Assembly: GCF_032854445.1 (NCBI RefSeq) | Contig: NC_088299.1 | Span: 10,473,608-10,537,607, forward strand | Source: Liolophura sinensis | Taxonomy: Eukaryota > Mollusca > Polyplacophora > Chitonida > Chitonidae | DNA length: 64,000 nucleotides | Direction of reading: 5' to 3' | Notes under the pieces: generated by a model | Seen by the model: only the letters and a program-made list of their open reading frames with translations | Told to the model about the DNA's origin: nothing | Database searches by the model: none | Translations under genes and position numbers: made by a program | Shown: in pieces, positions 49,468 to 61,179 of the stretch | How positions within the stretch are numbered: the stretch's first letter is position 1 | How the letters are laid out: the number at the start of each line of letters is the position of its first letter

Positions 49468-51396
49468 TTGCACGTACTATTTACCCGCTTAAGGTTGGCA
49501 TGGCTAGCTGGGCACGCTGAGCAATCAATAAAGGATTCAAACGAGAGACGATGCGATGCTTTTATACCGGTGACATAATGTAAGAGAACCTCCATCGAAA
49601 TACCGAAGCGGCTCTATACTACACGACTCCTCTTTAAAAGACGTGCTATTTTGAGTCTAATGCGTAAGTCTTGAGAAATATTCTGTTCTAATTCAAACGC
49701 TTAACGTTTATGAATAAAGTTCCAATCCCTTTATATTCTGGGGACTAAAAGAAAATGCGTTTAAAGGTATTTCAAAGAGACAATGTTCGTTGACACCTCC
49801 CACGCATATGTCCTTTGTTATTGCATGCGTGGTAAGTCAGTGGCGAACGTGTGTCGCGTGCAGACCTGGGCACTAATAGAATATTTTTCCTTGTCTTTAA
49901 ATATCCTATTAAGATCCTAATGCACGTCCTTACGTGCTCTTAGAATGGAACATTTCGGGAGGAAAAGCAACCATCACGTAATGACAGTGATGGTGAGAAA
50001 ACTTATGTTCTACTGTCTAGGCTGACTCTGTCCTGTAGCTTCCTGAACGATTTAGTCTTGGGCACGACATACTGTTTGTCTTAGCAATGGCACGTCTACT
50101 TCTATTGACTTTAGACCCCCCTTGTTTGTGACAATCTAGTTAGATCCTCCTCGGATACCAAGCAATTAATCAGCCCCAGTGAACGTCACGCGAGATGCCC
50201 GGGTGGGTAAATGGGTAAATAGGCAAGCTTTGTAGCGACTTTAGAAAAAACCGAATGCAGCACCTCAATGTTTCTCATATACACCCTGGGAAACAACCGT
50301 AATCGCGTTAAACGGTGGTGTGTCACAAACACCGACCACGATGTTAACAAACAAACCTGGTCATAAAGTAATATACTAGCTCCACTCGCGATGATTCCGT
50401 CAACTGAAACATTTTAGAATCAATAACAGCCGATTGAGTGGAATGAAATGTTTTTTCCCGTTTTTAGCGCCTCTGTCACTCTTACTTTAAAAATTCTAAA
50501 TTTCCTTTGTGATGGATTCAAAGCACATCCTCAACGTTTTTCGTCAAAAAGTACACAAAATCATTAAAAATCAAATGAATTTCAGCACCGAAAGAAAATG
50601 TATTCAGATTTCATAAAGGCTGTATAGGAGGATGACGTTTATTTCTGTCTTTTAACGACAAACACATTGTACAGACGTCCGTTTCTTTTCATACTATCAC
50701 TAATCTCTCTTAACGCATCTTTCATGCCGCAGACATCCAATCGTCTGATCTGATACGCGATTTATTCAAAATAAATTAGGAAACACTGTTTCTTTAACAA
50801 TCCATGGGGGGCTTCCGATGTGGCCAAATTTCAACGTTAATTTGACGAAATGCAAAGAGATTGGGCCAAGCCTTCGTTCATTTTTATTCCGTCACCGTCT
50901 GGGAAGATATCAGAATGTTTAAAAAAAGATCACACTGATATTTAATGATGGTGTCCGCATTTAATGCATGCAATGTGTGGCTAATAGTTGAGTGATTGGT
51001 GCTTCCTACGTTATGGCATTCACATCGCAGAGGGCAAATGATCGAACAAAACGATCTGATAGATGACATTGCTCATTCATTATAAGTTTTAAAAAATGCG
51101 ACACCTCTGGTGAAACAACTCTTGTCAAGAGACTTTTCCTGTCATCGTATTATTTTGTCAAAGTTTTCTTCGTGGAAATAATTCACCAAGAGTTTTGAAA
51201 ATCAATCTTAAAACATATCTAGCCTGGCGCTGTACGGAAAATGCTTATTGCCTACCTCTCTTTATTTTAAGAAGGTCTTAATGACATCGGTAGTGCCTAT
51301 CATTCATGGTCTAAATGGTGGTAGCGTTTTTGACATCGTTGACAATAATTGGAATCATCTAGGTCTCCTTCGGCGTCACAACGTTCCAAAACTCAA

Positions 51397-51500
51397 CTTA
51401 TTTATAGATTTGATTTGTGTTTTACGTCGTACCCAAGAATATTTCATTTATACCACGGCGGCCAGCATTAAGGTGGGAGGAAACCAGGCAGAGGCCAAAA
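51397..51500 (-). mobile_element. SINE-A, 5'-truncated
   Basis: GTGTTTTACGTCGTACCCAA and GGCGGCCAGCATTAAGGTGG. Confidence 0.8.
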
Positions 51501-52028
51501 CTCCAGGGCTATAAGTCATGGTGTTTTGAGCAAATTGTAGACTGGCCAGATCTGTACGGTTTGTGACTCATAAGCTAAACATTTTATATACGTATGCAAC
51601 AAAGTAGAAAACTGTACTACGATCGTCACCATGTTTTTACTTTCAGAAAAAACCCCTTCACTAATCACTTTTATGGTGTTAGTATCATGAATACGTGGTT
51701 CTCATGTTAAAACGTTACGGCAATGATGTCGCTTTCGCGAGTGACGTTGCCGCTTTACAGCACTGGAGGATCATCAATCGTCAAATTAAACGCAGGTCGG
51801 CGTGAACAATAATAGAGATTATCTAAACCCATAAACCATATGGTCAAATAGACTACGCTGTCATAAAATGCAGAAATATGACAATCTCTTGGGAGTAGTG
51901 CATTCATTGGTAAAGCGTCATGGCCTAAGATAGGTCAGTAGTTTTGCCATGTCACAAAACAGCAACCTAAATCTGTTGTTTGACCAAAACTCGCAAACCA
52001 AATGTTATGGCGAAATCCAAATACTCAC

Positions 52029-52184
52029 CTCCAACTATCAAATCGCAGATAAATTTTCTCGAATAGACAGGGATGATGTATTTGCCGTATTTTCCGTCTG
52101 GTAGGTCCACGTTTTCACACATAAAAGCGATCATGGCCGTCCCACATACGACCGGTTCTGTTGAACTTTCGTCAATGGCATAGG
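52029..52184 (-). CDS. Internal exon, phase 1 to phase 1, unrecognised globular segment
   Basis: A 156-nt exon with a strong acceptor (CCTTTTGTTTTCAG) and consensus donor GGAG|GTGAGT. A single open frame encodes 51 residues: YAIDESSTEPVVCGTAMIAF, then MCENVDLPDGKYGKYIIPVY, then SRKFICDLIVG. Hydrophobic and charged residues alternate as in beta-rich globular domains; three Cys are present. The split codon joined to the next known exon gives Asp. This is one of the best-supported exons in the window because acceptor, donor and frame are all clear, but I do not recognise the domain. Confidence 0.65.
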
Positions 52185-52390
52185 CTGAAAACAAAAGGAC
52201 AAAGTGTAAACTATATCTTCAAAAATATAATACTATATAACTAAGAATCAGTGATATAGACTCGAATTTAGGCTGCAACCACACCATAAGCACATGACCT
52301 CGCTGAAGCATTCAGATAGACAGTTATTCTAATGTTGAATTCCTTGACTGAAGAGTTCGAAAGTTCGAATCCAGCTCTCCATTGCTAGTT

Positions 52391-52618
52391 GATTAATTTA
52401 TTTATTTGTTTTATATTTCATATCGTTCTCATACTGCAGCCAGCATTATGGTGGGAAAAAAATCACGACCACCCGCAGGTTGTTGGCAGAGCTTCCCACG
52501 TACGTCCAGAGAGGAAACCAGTCTGAGTTTGGCTTTAACTCCCAGCGATCGCATTGATGAAAGGCTCCTGGGCCATTGTGCTGCACAGGCATGATACCAG
52601 AGGTCACGGAGGCCCCAG
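52391..52618 (-). mobile_element. SINE-A, near full length
   Basis: TTTATTTATTTGTTTTATAT, CCGCAGGTTGTTGGCAGAGC, CACGTACGTCCAGAGAGG and the head end GGTCACGGAGGCCCC. Confidence 0.85.
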
Positions 52619-53047
52619 CTTGTGATAAATGGTATTCGTTTCCTACATGGTACTTCCCTATTAGTTTATGTCGCTGTTAAAGATTGTACTTCCTCGACAC
52701 AATGACATTTCCTTAATAATTTCTTCTTGTTCAGTGGCTTGTGTTTTTCTTGAAAGATAGCATTTCTACCATACTTAATCCTTTCACCAAAGCTTTGATG
52801 CCCAACACACCTTTAACAATAAATACACGTGTGATAGTTGATGTTGCCATAGTAACGAATAACCGATATAGCTGTCACATCTTAACTCAATGATAAGGTC
52901 CTTGGTAGGTCTACCTTTCACTTTCACGAGTTCATAAAGGCAGATTCAAAAATATTTTATTAACCTCCATCCTCTTCTTGCTTTGCTTTTGTTTTGTCCC
53001 TGGACAAAATTGAGTGCGAATTCAATTTCCTTATCGCGATACATTGT

Positions 53048-53240
53048 ACATTTGTTTGAACCCGGCTCTCGCTAATTCGGTGGAGGCTTTAAGTCAGGGG
53101 ATTTGTCAGGTATCTGGTGAAGTGCGGTGGTTTAATCGGGACACTACAGCTTCTTCCACCCTTAATGTCCGCCGTCATGTAAGTTTAAAATCCTTAAGTG
53201 CGACATTACTCTTCAATCAAATAAATAAATAAATAAATAT
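53048..53240 (+). mobile_element. SINE-C, near full length
   Basis: Box B-like TTTGAACCCGGCTC, then GTGCGGTGGTTTAATCGGG, GTCCGCCGTCATGTAAGT and an (AAAT)n tail. It shares its 3' end with SINE-A. Confidence 0.75.
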
Positions 53241-54960
53241 ATTAATCTACATTCTAAATTGTCTGTTCAAGCTTTAAGGCTTTTTAACACTCCCAAACGT
53301 TATCCACCACGTTTCTTTAAATTTTGCAACAACAACCCAGTTGGCAAATATGAACGAAACTTTCAGACTCGTAGTCGCATCTTGTAGTATTTGAGAATAG
53401 TTGTCAGCACAGACACCATTCGAGTGATTACTGACCCAGACTACCTTTAGCAAATCACTGGTTTACGAATGTCGAATATGATGTCTCGCTCGAGTAAACG
53501 AAGAGATAGATTTTGTTACAAATTTGTCCATCCATGGCACTCAGTCGTGAACGCAGAGTTTATAACCTATACTAACGATGTTATTGCTGGCCTACAAGTT
53601 TTTCCAGCGGGATTTGACAAATGGATGCTGGAGATTAAGAATCCCTCTGTCTAGGATAATCGGTTTACGACGCTAACCTGAGTACTGTCTCTGCTGACAG
53701 TAAAGCCAGATCGCGTGGTACAGGTCAGCCTTGCGGCTCTACCCTTGACAAAGACAGACGATCGCGAGAACACACAGTTGCAGACGAGAGCCATTCCACT
53801 GATGGAATTAAACAACCTTATTGGATTTGGACGCCAAGAAAAGTTACAATACCGCTCGCTCAGATGGTAGATCTATCCATTCCTGGCATCTTCCAAAGGT
53901 ATTCAAGCGATGCTATATACTTCCAGCATTTTCTTGTGCTAATATTTACCCGGACAAAAGCATGGAATGGTAGGGCGTTTGGGATCAGTACGGGCTATTC
54001 GTGGTATACAGCCGATCCACCTCAGCGCAATCTTGTCAAATCTATCCACATTACAACCCATTTGTAGAAATGCCCTTGGGCCGTTGCATTCTTCGGTTAC
54101 CAAAATAATAACGGTAATACAAAACCCCAACTCACTTTTATCAGTTTCTTTCTTACAAACCCTTATTTTATTTTCCATTTCTGGAAATCTAATTGTGGTA
54201 CAATTTCACAAGCATGTGGATTCAGGGTGTATTTCTATGTGGCTCGTCTGTTCTCGACATTGTTTTACGAAAGCTTATTACTCCACAAAATAACGTTCAT
54301 AAAAAGACTCTTAGTTTCAATCACAGAATCTTAATTTCATTTTTAATGTGAATAGCTATTATGCTTGTCCAATTAACGAAGGATGGTTCTGCGGAACAAG
54401 CCACGCAAAACCTCCTTTTTCCTGGAAAAGAGTCTTATGGAAAATAATTAAAGATCATAGAACGGCTTAAGTAGTCAAAATCGTCCAATCTTTCTGCAGT
54501 AGAATTACTGACAGAATTAGCTGCATTAGGCAACGGAAGTACAATTACCGGCAACGAGCAGGAATCACAAGCCAAAATGTTGTCACGTCTTGGGGATGGG
54601 TAAAACTTTCAGGTCGTTGCGAGGAGGTGATTCCTGATAGTCAGTAATTTCCGGATACAAAGTTTGACAGCTCCATGCACAATGACATCTTTGAACACTT
54701 GCAACTGTTTTATTGAAGATGATTGCAGCGCGATCAGTGGCGATTGTTTTTAACTGGGCTCTTAAATTTTACCTGTGCTTTCCTGGACGCTGATTTGTTA
54801 AACTTTGGACACTCGAGGTATTAGTTGGCCCTCTTCTATCCTCCGACAGCGGATCACCCAGGTTCCATAGCCTCTGATTGCCCCCCCCCTCCCCCCACCC
54901 CCATTGCAATATACAATCGGCAGTCCTGTAAGGTGGTCTTAGACCTACACCATTAGTTAC

Positions 54961-55097
54961 CTTGATTTCATCCAAAATGGCATACAAATAAGCTCGCTCT
55001 GCTGACGAAAAAATTACGTGCCAATTGTGGGCTTCACTGCGGTGGAACTTCTGTCTTAAAGATTGGATGAAATCAAACGAGTTCCATGCAAACTTGA
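54961..55097 (-). other. Candidate exon or coding relic, 137 nt
   Basis: An open frame reading KFAWNSFDFIQSLRQKFHRS, then AERAYLYAILDEIK, ends at AAG|GTAACT. The acceptor (CTCTAG) has no pyrimidine tract, and phase 1 to 0 does not fit the exon at 52184. It may be a real exon with a partner I missed, a relic, or chance. Confidence 0.25.
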
Positions 55098-55450
55098 CTA
55101 GAGTTGTCGAACTTGCTGTATTACAGAGTTGACTACAGTTTACCGTTTTCATGTTTGACTCGATCATTTGGCTATAGTTGATGAACTCCTTGTATTACAG
55201 ACTTGGAACTCCTTGTATGACAAACTGGCTACAGTTGACGAAATCCGTGTATTACAGGCATTGCCCCAGTTGATGAACTGCTTGTATTACAGGCTTGGCT
55301 ACAGTTGATGAACTCCTTGTATTACAGACTTGGTTACAGTTAGCGAATCCCTTGTATTACACACTTGGGTACAGTTGACGAACGCCTTGTATTACAGAGT
55401 GACTACAGTTGATTAACTCGCTGTATTACATGGCTGACTTCAGGTTTGAC
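55090..55450. repeat. 35-bp minisatellite, about 9 copies
   Basis: Units of CTACAGTTGATGAACTCCTT plus GTATTACAGACTTGG with substitutions. Different from the 45-kb array. Confidence 0.9.
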
Positions 55451-55706
55451 TCAAGTCTTCACACCAGGCTTCAGATTTTTTTTATAGAATTACTACACGA
55501 GTTAATTAGACATCTGAGCGTTCACAAGTTAAACAGAAAAACTGGGGTCGGCACGTGGCACAGTGACGCGATATAAAAGTTGTAGGTTCAATCCTAGCCT
55601 TGGACAGATGGAAATTTCTATATTACACCATTCCCTGAAGGCTCTTGTGACAATCATGGTTCGAAAACGCCCATGGGACTGCTTGAGCAGTCATACGTTG
55701 TTTAAA

Positions 55707-55930
55707 ATTTATTTATTTATTTGACTTGGTTTTTACGCTGTACTCAAGAAAGTTTCACTTATTCGACGGTGGCCAGCATTATGGTGGAAAGAAACTGGGC
55801 AAAATCCCACGTTTTTTCACAAGTTGCTGGCAGACCATCCCACGTATGAACGGAGATGAAACCAGTTTGAGGTGGACTTGAACTCACAACGATCACAATC
55901 GTGACAGGCTTTAGGGCCATAACCCAAATA
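55707..55930 (-). mobile_element. SINE-A, near full length
   Basis: TTTATTTATTTATTTGACTT, TTCGACGGTGGCCAGCATTA, CAAGTTGCTGGCAGACCATC and GGACTTGAACTCACA (box B complement). Confidence 0.85.
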
Positions 55931-55960
55931 GGGTGCAGATCTATCCGTCACCCAAAGGAG

Positions 55961-56188
55961 TGAGTGAGTGAGGGCTTAGGGTTTCAGTCATATGACGACG
56001 AAGGAGTTCTTAGAGTGCATGTACGTGTACCAGTCAATCAGTCGTTGCAGTATCCCCTTAATGCTGAACGCCAAGCGAAGTTAGAACTTCCTCTTTTAAG
56101 GCCTTAGGTGTGACTCGACCCAGGAATGACCCTGGATCTTCCATTTCTTGATGCGGACGCTGCACCAGCTAAGCCATCGGGGTCACCC
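55961..56188 (-). mobile_element. SINE-B, internally deleted
   Basis: GAGTGAGTGAGTGAGGGCTT, CAGTCATATGACGACGAAGG, CCCCTTAATGCTGAACGCCA and GCACCAGCTAAGCCATCGGG (head). Confidence 0.85.
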
Positions 56189-56303
56189 AAAAATGTTCGT
56201 CAGTAACTGATCCTCATTGTATATATGAAATACGCTTAAGGATGCATTACGCAACAAAGACAGAACAGAACAAAATGGTAGGTGACATATTAGTGCAGCT
56301 TAC

Positions 56304-56381
56304 CTTTTAAATATGGTTTTGGTACCCAGTACACTGGCAATGTGCTTCTTCTCATCAAAAACCCTTGGGAAAAGCCGTGAG
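56304..56381 (-). CDS. Internal exon, phase 1 to phase 1
   Basis: A 78-nt exon between acceptor TTGTTGTTTCTAG and donor AAAAG|GTAAGC. Only one frame is open, starting two bases in, and reads HGFSQGFLMRRSTLPVYWVP followed by KPYLK. It enters and leaves in phase 1, so it fits both the exon before it (63834) and the one after (52029). The sequence is rich in aromatic, Pro and basic residues as in a folded segment. No family recognised. Confidence 0.55.
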
Positions 56382-57087
56382 CTAGAAACAACAAAGGTCT
56401 ATATAAGTGCATGTAATTCAGATTTTAGCAAGAAGAATGTACTTTCTCTTTAAGAACAGAACAAACGCGTATACAAATATACATTTGTGCCAGATTTTAG
56501 CATATCCAGCATGAACTTAGAGAATGCTGTAGCAGAAAAGTGAAAAGGTCTTTATAAGTAAGTGTAGCTCCAATTTTACCATAAACAGTGTGAACGTTCA
56601 CCTTAAGAACTCCAGGAAAATGTGACAGCTGATAGAGGAGTAGAAACGTATTTAAAAATGATGAAGTTTTTTTTAGCCTAAAACAGTGTGAATTAAGTTT
56701 CCCACCATAAAACACAACAATCTAATTCCTTCGCTCTAATATTACATTCTAAAATACAACTGCATATAAAATACAAATTTCTGGATTTTTTGCCAATAAC
56801 AATCGAATCTTTGATATTCTAGCCAAAGCAGCTGAAATCATATTAAATTCAGCCGCTTTGGAAGGTAGCCAAAAATGGATTGCATGAGTAAATGGAACTG
56901 CCATTGGAGATTGAAGCGCGGTTTATTGATGGTTCGCTAACTTTAAATAAGCTAGTTATAGCCAGAGAGGCGGTATAAACCAAAACATGTGTTACTCAAA
57001 TGATTATTTTTGGACAAAACATTAAGGCTATAACTCAGATTCGAGTTAATCTTACGGAATGTATGTATGCATGAATATATATATATA

Positions 57088-57145
57088 CTTGGGGTTTAAG
57101 GTCGTACTTGATATTTTTTCAGTCATATGACAACGATACAGAGTA
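57088..57145 (-). mobile_element. SINE-B 3' fragment
   Basis: CTTGGGGTTTAAGGTCGTAC and TTTTTTCAGTCATATGACAA. Confidence 0.7.
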
Positions 57146-58556
57146 TATGAGAGATATTGTAGCATTTTGGTACGCAATGTGGATCTTGTCAAAAATATGA
57201 TTTCAAATGTCACAATGTCAAAACTGGGCATGTCATACTCCGGGGTTGAATGTACCAATACTACTCCATTTGAAGTCTGCTCTGTGTGTTGTAACGTATG
57301 TGGAATTTCTTGAATCTCTGGCTTGTGTACACTGACGTCATTTTGCTGCATTCGTAAGCATTCGTTACAAGACAATGATAACTGATAAGGTGTAGTTTGA
57401 TTTTCAGCGGGAATACAAACGCACCATTTACTAGGACGTAAAGGCATATAACTTGTCCTCTTTGGTCTTGTTATTCAGGATTTATCTGTAGCTAGTTTTT
57501 CTAACAATCCATGGCCTAATTGCGCATACGGTACGCCCCAGGATATAGCAGCTTAAAGAGCATCAGGTAATAGTCGAAATATCAAGAGATGGTGCCGCTT
57601 TTTGTTCTTGTGCAAGCTTTATTAGAGCTGATATAAGTGCTCTATGCCCGTAGGCGTGACAATGACTGCTATGTCCAGAGATCTAGTGCGAGCGCCAACG
57701 CACAATAACTCGTTTGAGGTCGCTTATATGGAAAAAAAATCAAGCCGTTATTTATTCCGTTTTTAAGCAGTTACTGGTATTTGCTTTGCTGATCGCTTAA
57801 GGAAACCCGTGCATTGCTAAATGAAAGCATCACGTCTTTAGAAGTAACATGATGGGGAACTAGATTATGTTTAATGTAAAGTCCGTCGCCATCTAACTGT
57901 GCAAGTACAATCCATTCAAAATAATTAAATATAAGCCTCATGTCCGACATTCACATACCATTCGTAGTCCGTAAACGGCGTTCCAAGTCGGTAATCGCAA
58001 GATCCATTCCAAAACAACGTTTAACACTAACTCCCAAAGACAGAGGTATGTAAGAAATTATACAAATAGGAAATAAAGCCGGTAACACACATGAGAGGAG
58101 CCGTCATCAGTTTTCAATGATGCCGGGCAGACAGTGGATATTCCAGGTATGAATTCCATATCACAGTTCAAATTCAAAATAGTCCATGAATAAGTTCCAG
58201 GTCAAATAACAATTAACAAGGTATCTCAGTCGCGCTTAGATTGCAGCTGTTCATAAAGGCATCATGCAGATGTAATCAGCATGGCTACCTTTACGGCCCC
58301 TAGCCCCAGGTTAAGCGGTCTTAGATACAGTTTGAAAATGACGATCGTTACAGACCCTAAGCGATCAGATTGTGATTCAAAAGTAATGGACGATTACGTC
58401 TTTCCCGTTAATATGAAAAGATCTCATACTATAAGAGGCGCCATCTATGATGTTATACATGACATGCAGGTCTGTATAAAGGTTGTCCACAAGATAGACG
58501 GTTAAACTGGGCAACCAGAGCCATCTATGTTGTTAAATACCATGTACGCGATATAT

Positions 58557-60140
58557 CTATACAGAAGGATAACAGCGCCGTCTATGTGGTTGATAACAAT
58601 GCGGATCGCCAGATATTCTGAACGCTATGTCCATACCTGCCGAGAGTATAACGAGAGTGTTATACTCATTGTAAAATTTGAGAAACTTAGAATGAAGGCG
58701 TTTGATGGAGTATCCTTGACAAACTAGTTTTTGAACTAACAACTTGTGACACAGATTAAAGTCATCACAATTAACGCAAGATCTGACAAATGCTACAAGG
58801 TGAGATATGTACACGCCATATGCAGGAGCCTTTGGTATATTGCTCTCCAAATATGGATAATTTACAATATCAAAATTGAAATTATCCCTTTTGTCGTAAA
58901 GGCGGCGTAAAAGGAGACCTTGTTCGTCTTTGTACAGATATAGATCCAAGTAAGATGTACCATCAGAACTATATGTTGTCTCCTTTAAATTCAGTGAAGG
59001 CGGATAGATTTCCTTCACCGCTTCAGCAATATGGGGGTTATTTAACGCCAGTAGATCAACAATATACCGCTTGGTAAATGAAAAGGATCGAGCTTTAAAG
59101 ATATTACTTTTAAGTAATTTCTTCATATAGTCGTATTCATATGAAAACAGGTATAGGTCTGACAAAAGAGGCGCACAATTGGTACCCACTGTAATATCTA
59201 TGCACTGTTGGTAAATGGTATCCCCCAATTTCACATAGATATTATTAATGAGAAATTCAAGTAATTCAATAAATAATGTAACATCTCATGAGTGGTAAGT
59301 AGAACCAGAATACGGGGATGTTGTTGTAGATGTACATAGCTCTTGAACAAGAATTTGATAATAATAATGTTTGTAACTAAAGATGACATTATTAGGAGCC
59401 TTGTCTGCTACAGTGATGACAAATTTACTATGAAGGTCAGCGAGTGTTTCTAGCACAGTGGGATCCTTCAGAAACTGTTTAACTTTAGGTAGAGGCACCA
59501 ATGTCTAGACGGTGTATAGCTAAACCAACCTTCTTTTTGACAATCTCAAGCCAATCGTTAAGTACCGAAGAATCCACTTTCTCCCGTTTTGACCATTTTT
59601 AACATATTCTTCAAGCGCCGAGATGATATTTTTTTGTTAGATCGAATGTCGACATTTCTCTTTTCTCTATACTTAGGACCTCTCAAAAAGAGATTCTTTA
59701 GATCATGATTCTTAATAATATTAAGGTCACCAGTCAGGACATGTATACATTTGTCGTAGGTAAAAACTGAGAATTCACAATCACAATTACAGCCGCCAGA
59801 AGTATACGTCGCCAAACCGAACTTCTTGATGGCCTGGGAATAATTGAAAATATTGGAAGCGATAGGCTTTGTATACTTATAGGATATGCAAGGTGGCTCT
59901 TCGATATTAAAATAATTAGGCACAGCACTACGAACATCAGGTTCATTAAAGATGCGTGGTAGGTTAATTAAATCAAGGCCTCTGTCTAAATACTTTTATC
60001 TTCAGAAAGAATCGATCGTGTTGAGTTTCAATTGTAGTTACAGGGCGATACCATCGAAAATACGATATGTCTTGACACAGACGTACAAGGTGAGGTGGAA
60101 CATTAAAATTGTGTATGTTATTGGATACGTCTTGAACTAC
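58557..60140 (-). pseudogene. Penelope-type reverse transcriptase, truncated and frameshifted
   Basis: Pieces: 59558-59946 (PPCISYKYTKPIASNIFNYS, KYREKRN), 59286-59501 (TVADKAPNNVIF, the finger motif) and 58557-59270 (TNCAPLLSDLYLFSYE, then RYIVDLLALNN, LYDKRDNFNFDIVNYPYLES, PAYGVYISHLVAF). The catalytic YIDD box reads YIVD at 59055-59066, losing one Asp. The palm segment holding the other catalytic Asp is absent between 59286 and 59270, where two frames abut. At least two further frameshifts lie near 59500 and 59570. Confidence 0.8.
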
Positions 60141-60821
60141 CTATTTTAGCGAATTCAATGGCAGTGCATATAATACTGTGCGTAGAGCATGCATGCTGTT
60201 TGTGTCATACGACAATCCTACTAAATAGCTAACTGTAACGTGTTTGTGAATCATGTTTCTGTTGAACTTCCTTCTACCATGACTACCAGGTCTACGGTTA
60301 TGGTATGTGAATAAATTTGTTATGATGGAGTGATGTGGTTGGCTAGATGTTACATTGCCGATTCCCATAACGTTATTGTTCAACCCATTCTGGAAGACTG
60401 AACCAATCTCTATCATCCAGAAAAGCTCACGGTCACGGATTTTACGTCCAAATTCGACATCTGTCTAATTTGCTGATGGATAAACCGATTCTATTATTTG
60501 AATGCGGAAATGGTCCCAGTCATGGTCGTAGGCAGAGAAATGCTTGCCTATTAGCAATTGTTTCTTGCGCAGGGACTTGCAGTGCCCGTTCACCCGTAGA
60601 TGTAGTTTCTGGGTGGTCTTCCCAACATACTGCTGACCACACGTATTGCATGTTACCAAGTAAATACAATAGGACGCAATGCAACTTAAGTTAACGTAGG
60701 AATTAACAGAATAACATTTACCAGTCAGTGAAGAAATAAAAGTGGCGGATGTATCAAATGATTGACATATAAGACAATTGGTATGTCCACATTTGGAAAT
60801 AGTTAAATGTTTGCTTTGGTG
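60141..60821 (-). pseudogene. GIY-YIG endonuclease domain and linker of the Penelope-like element
   Basis: Frame pieces: an upstream Cys motif, then CIYLVTCNTC with the IYLV first strand, followed by YVGKTTQKLHLRVNGH, the YVG second motif and the conserved Arg and His. Then IGKHFSAYDHDWDHF. The end of this frame is a stop near 60465; the linker continues in another frame (60141-60416) with YHNRRPGSHGRRKFNRNMIH, a basic segment. The CxxC between the two motif halves is typical of the Penelope-type nuclease. Broken by at least one frameshift or stop, so inactive. Confidence 0.75.
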
Positions 60822-60984
60822 TCAAACAATCATTCAGTTGGATAGAACACGGTTTGGTGGAAATACCATGTTTAATGTTCTAAAATATATCCGGTATTTG
60901 GATGGAAATGGGTGTTAGTGCAAACGAATCATTTATTGACTCACCCTGGGAACATGCACCACTATTCCCAGCGTTAGTCCTATA

Positions 60985-61100
60985 CGTATTGTTGTAGTTC
61001 ATAGTTATTGGTATAATTACAGGACAGAGAGTAAAACCAGGAGGAACGATGCAGTATGACAGCTGGCAAATGGTCACACGTATCAGGTGAAATACGGCCC
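60985..61100. repeat. Dispersed repeat R1, partial copy
   Basis: GACAGAGAGTAAAACCAGGA and CAGCTGGCAAATGGTCACAC. Confidence 0.65.
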
Positions 61101-61179
61101 CTTGTCAATTTACCAGCACCAACTTAACGCCCCTCCTAGTACCATGGCTTGGGAAGAGATAGACCAAAAAAATGCAGTG

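Larger units (their letters stand above)
19266..52028 (-). other. Very large intron or inter-gene stretch (32.8 kb)
   Basis: No confident exon found, though two frame-breaking candidates exist at 20093-20196 and 24313-24389. Most identifiable content is repeats: SINEs, MITEs, minisatellites, a GTAT microsatellite and a triplicated unit, listed separately. Stretches without anything I recognise include 24.4-26.9, 28.0-29.5, 30.0-31.4, 40.3-42.9 and 49.5-51.3 kb. If the upstream exons belong to a separate gene, its end must lie in this region. Confidence 0.45.
52185..56303 (-). other. Intron, 4.1 kb
   Basis: Contains SINE-A (52391-52618), SINE-C (53048-53240), a candidate exon (54961-55097), a C-rich tract near 54880, a 35-bp minisatellite (55090-55450), another SINE-A (55707-55930) and a SINE-B (55961-56188). 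53240-54760 shows nothing I can support. Confidence 0.55.
58557..60821 (-). mobile_element. Penelope-like retroelement remnant, endonuclease upstream of RT
   Basis: Successive minus-strand reading-frame pieces carry, from 5' to 3': a Cys-rich segment (KCGHTNCLICQSF), a GIY-YIG nuclease signature, a linker, then the N-terminal, finger and thumb parts of a Penelope-type reverse transcriptase. Canonical Penelope elements place GIY-YIG after the RT; this order matches the permuted EN-RT arrangement described for the Naiad/Chlamys clade. Several frameshifts and an internal deletion mean it cannot encode a working enzyme. Ends and target duplications were not located. Confidence 0.8.

Noticed and set aside
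53864-54293. Overlapping ORFs on both strands
   Set aside because: Several frames open together, with no consistent splice sites.
57052-57447. 131-residue minus ORF with several Cys and Pro
   Set aside because: Somewhat protein-like, but no splice sites that match neighbours, and it overlaps a SINE-B fragment at its end.
58281-58727. Plus-strand ORFs next to the Penelope-like element
   Set aside because: Antisense to or flanking the element, with no motif or splice support.
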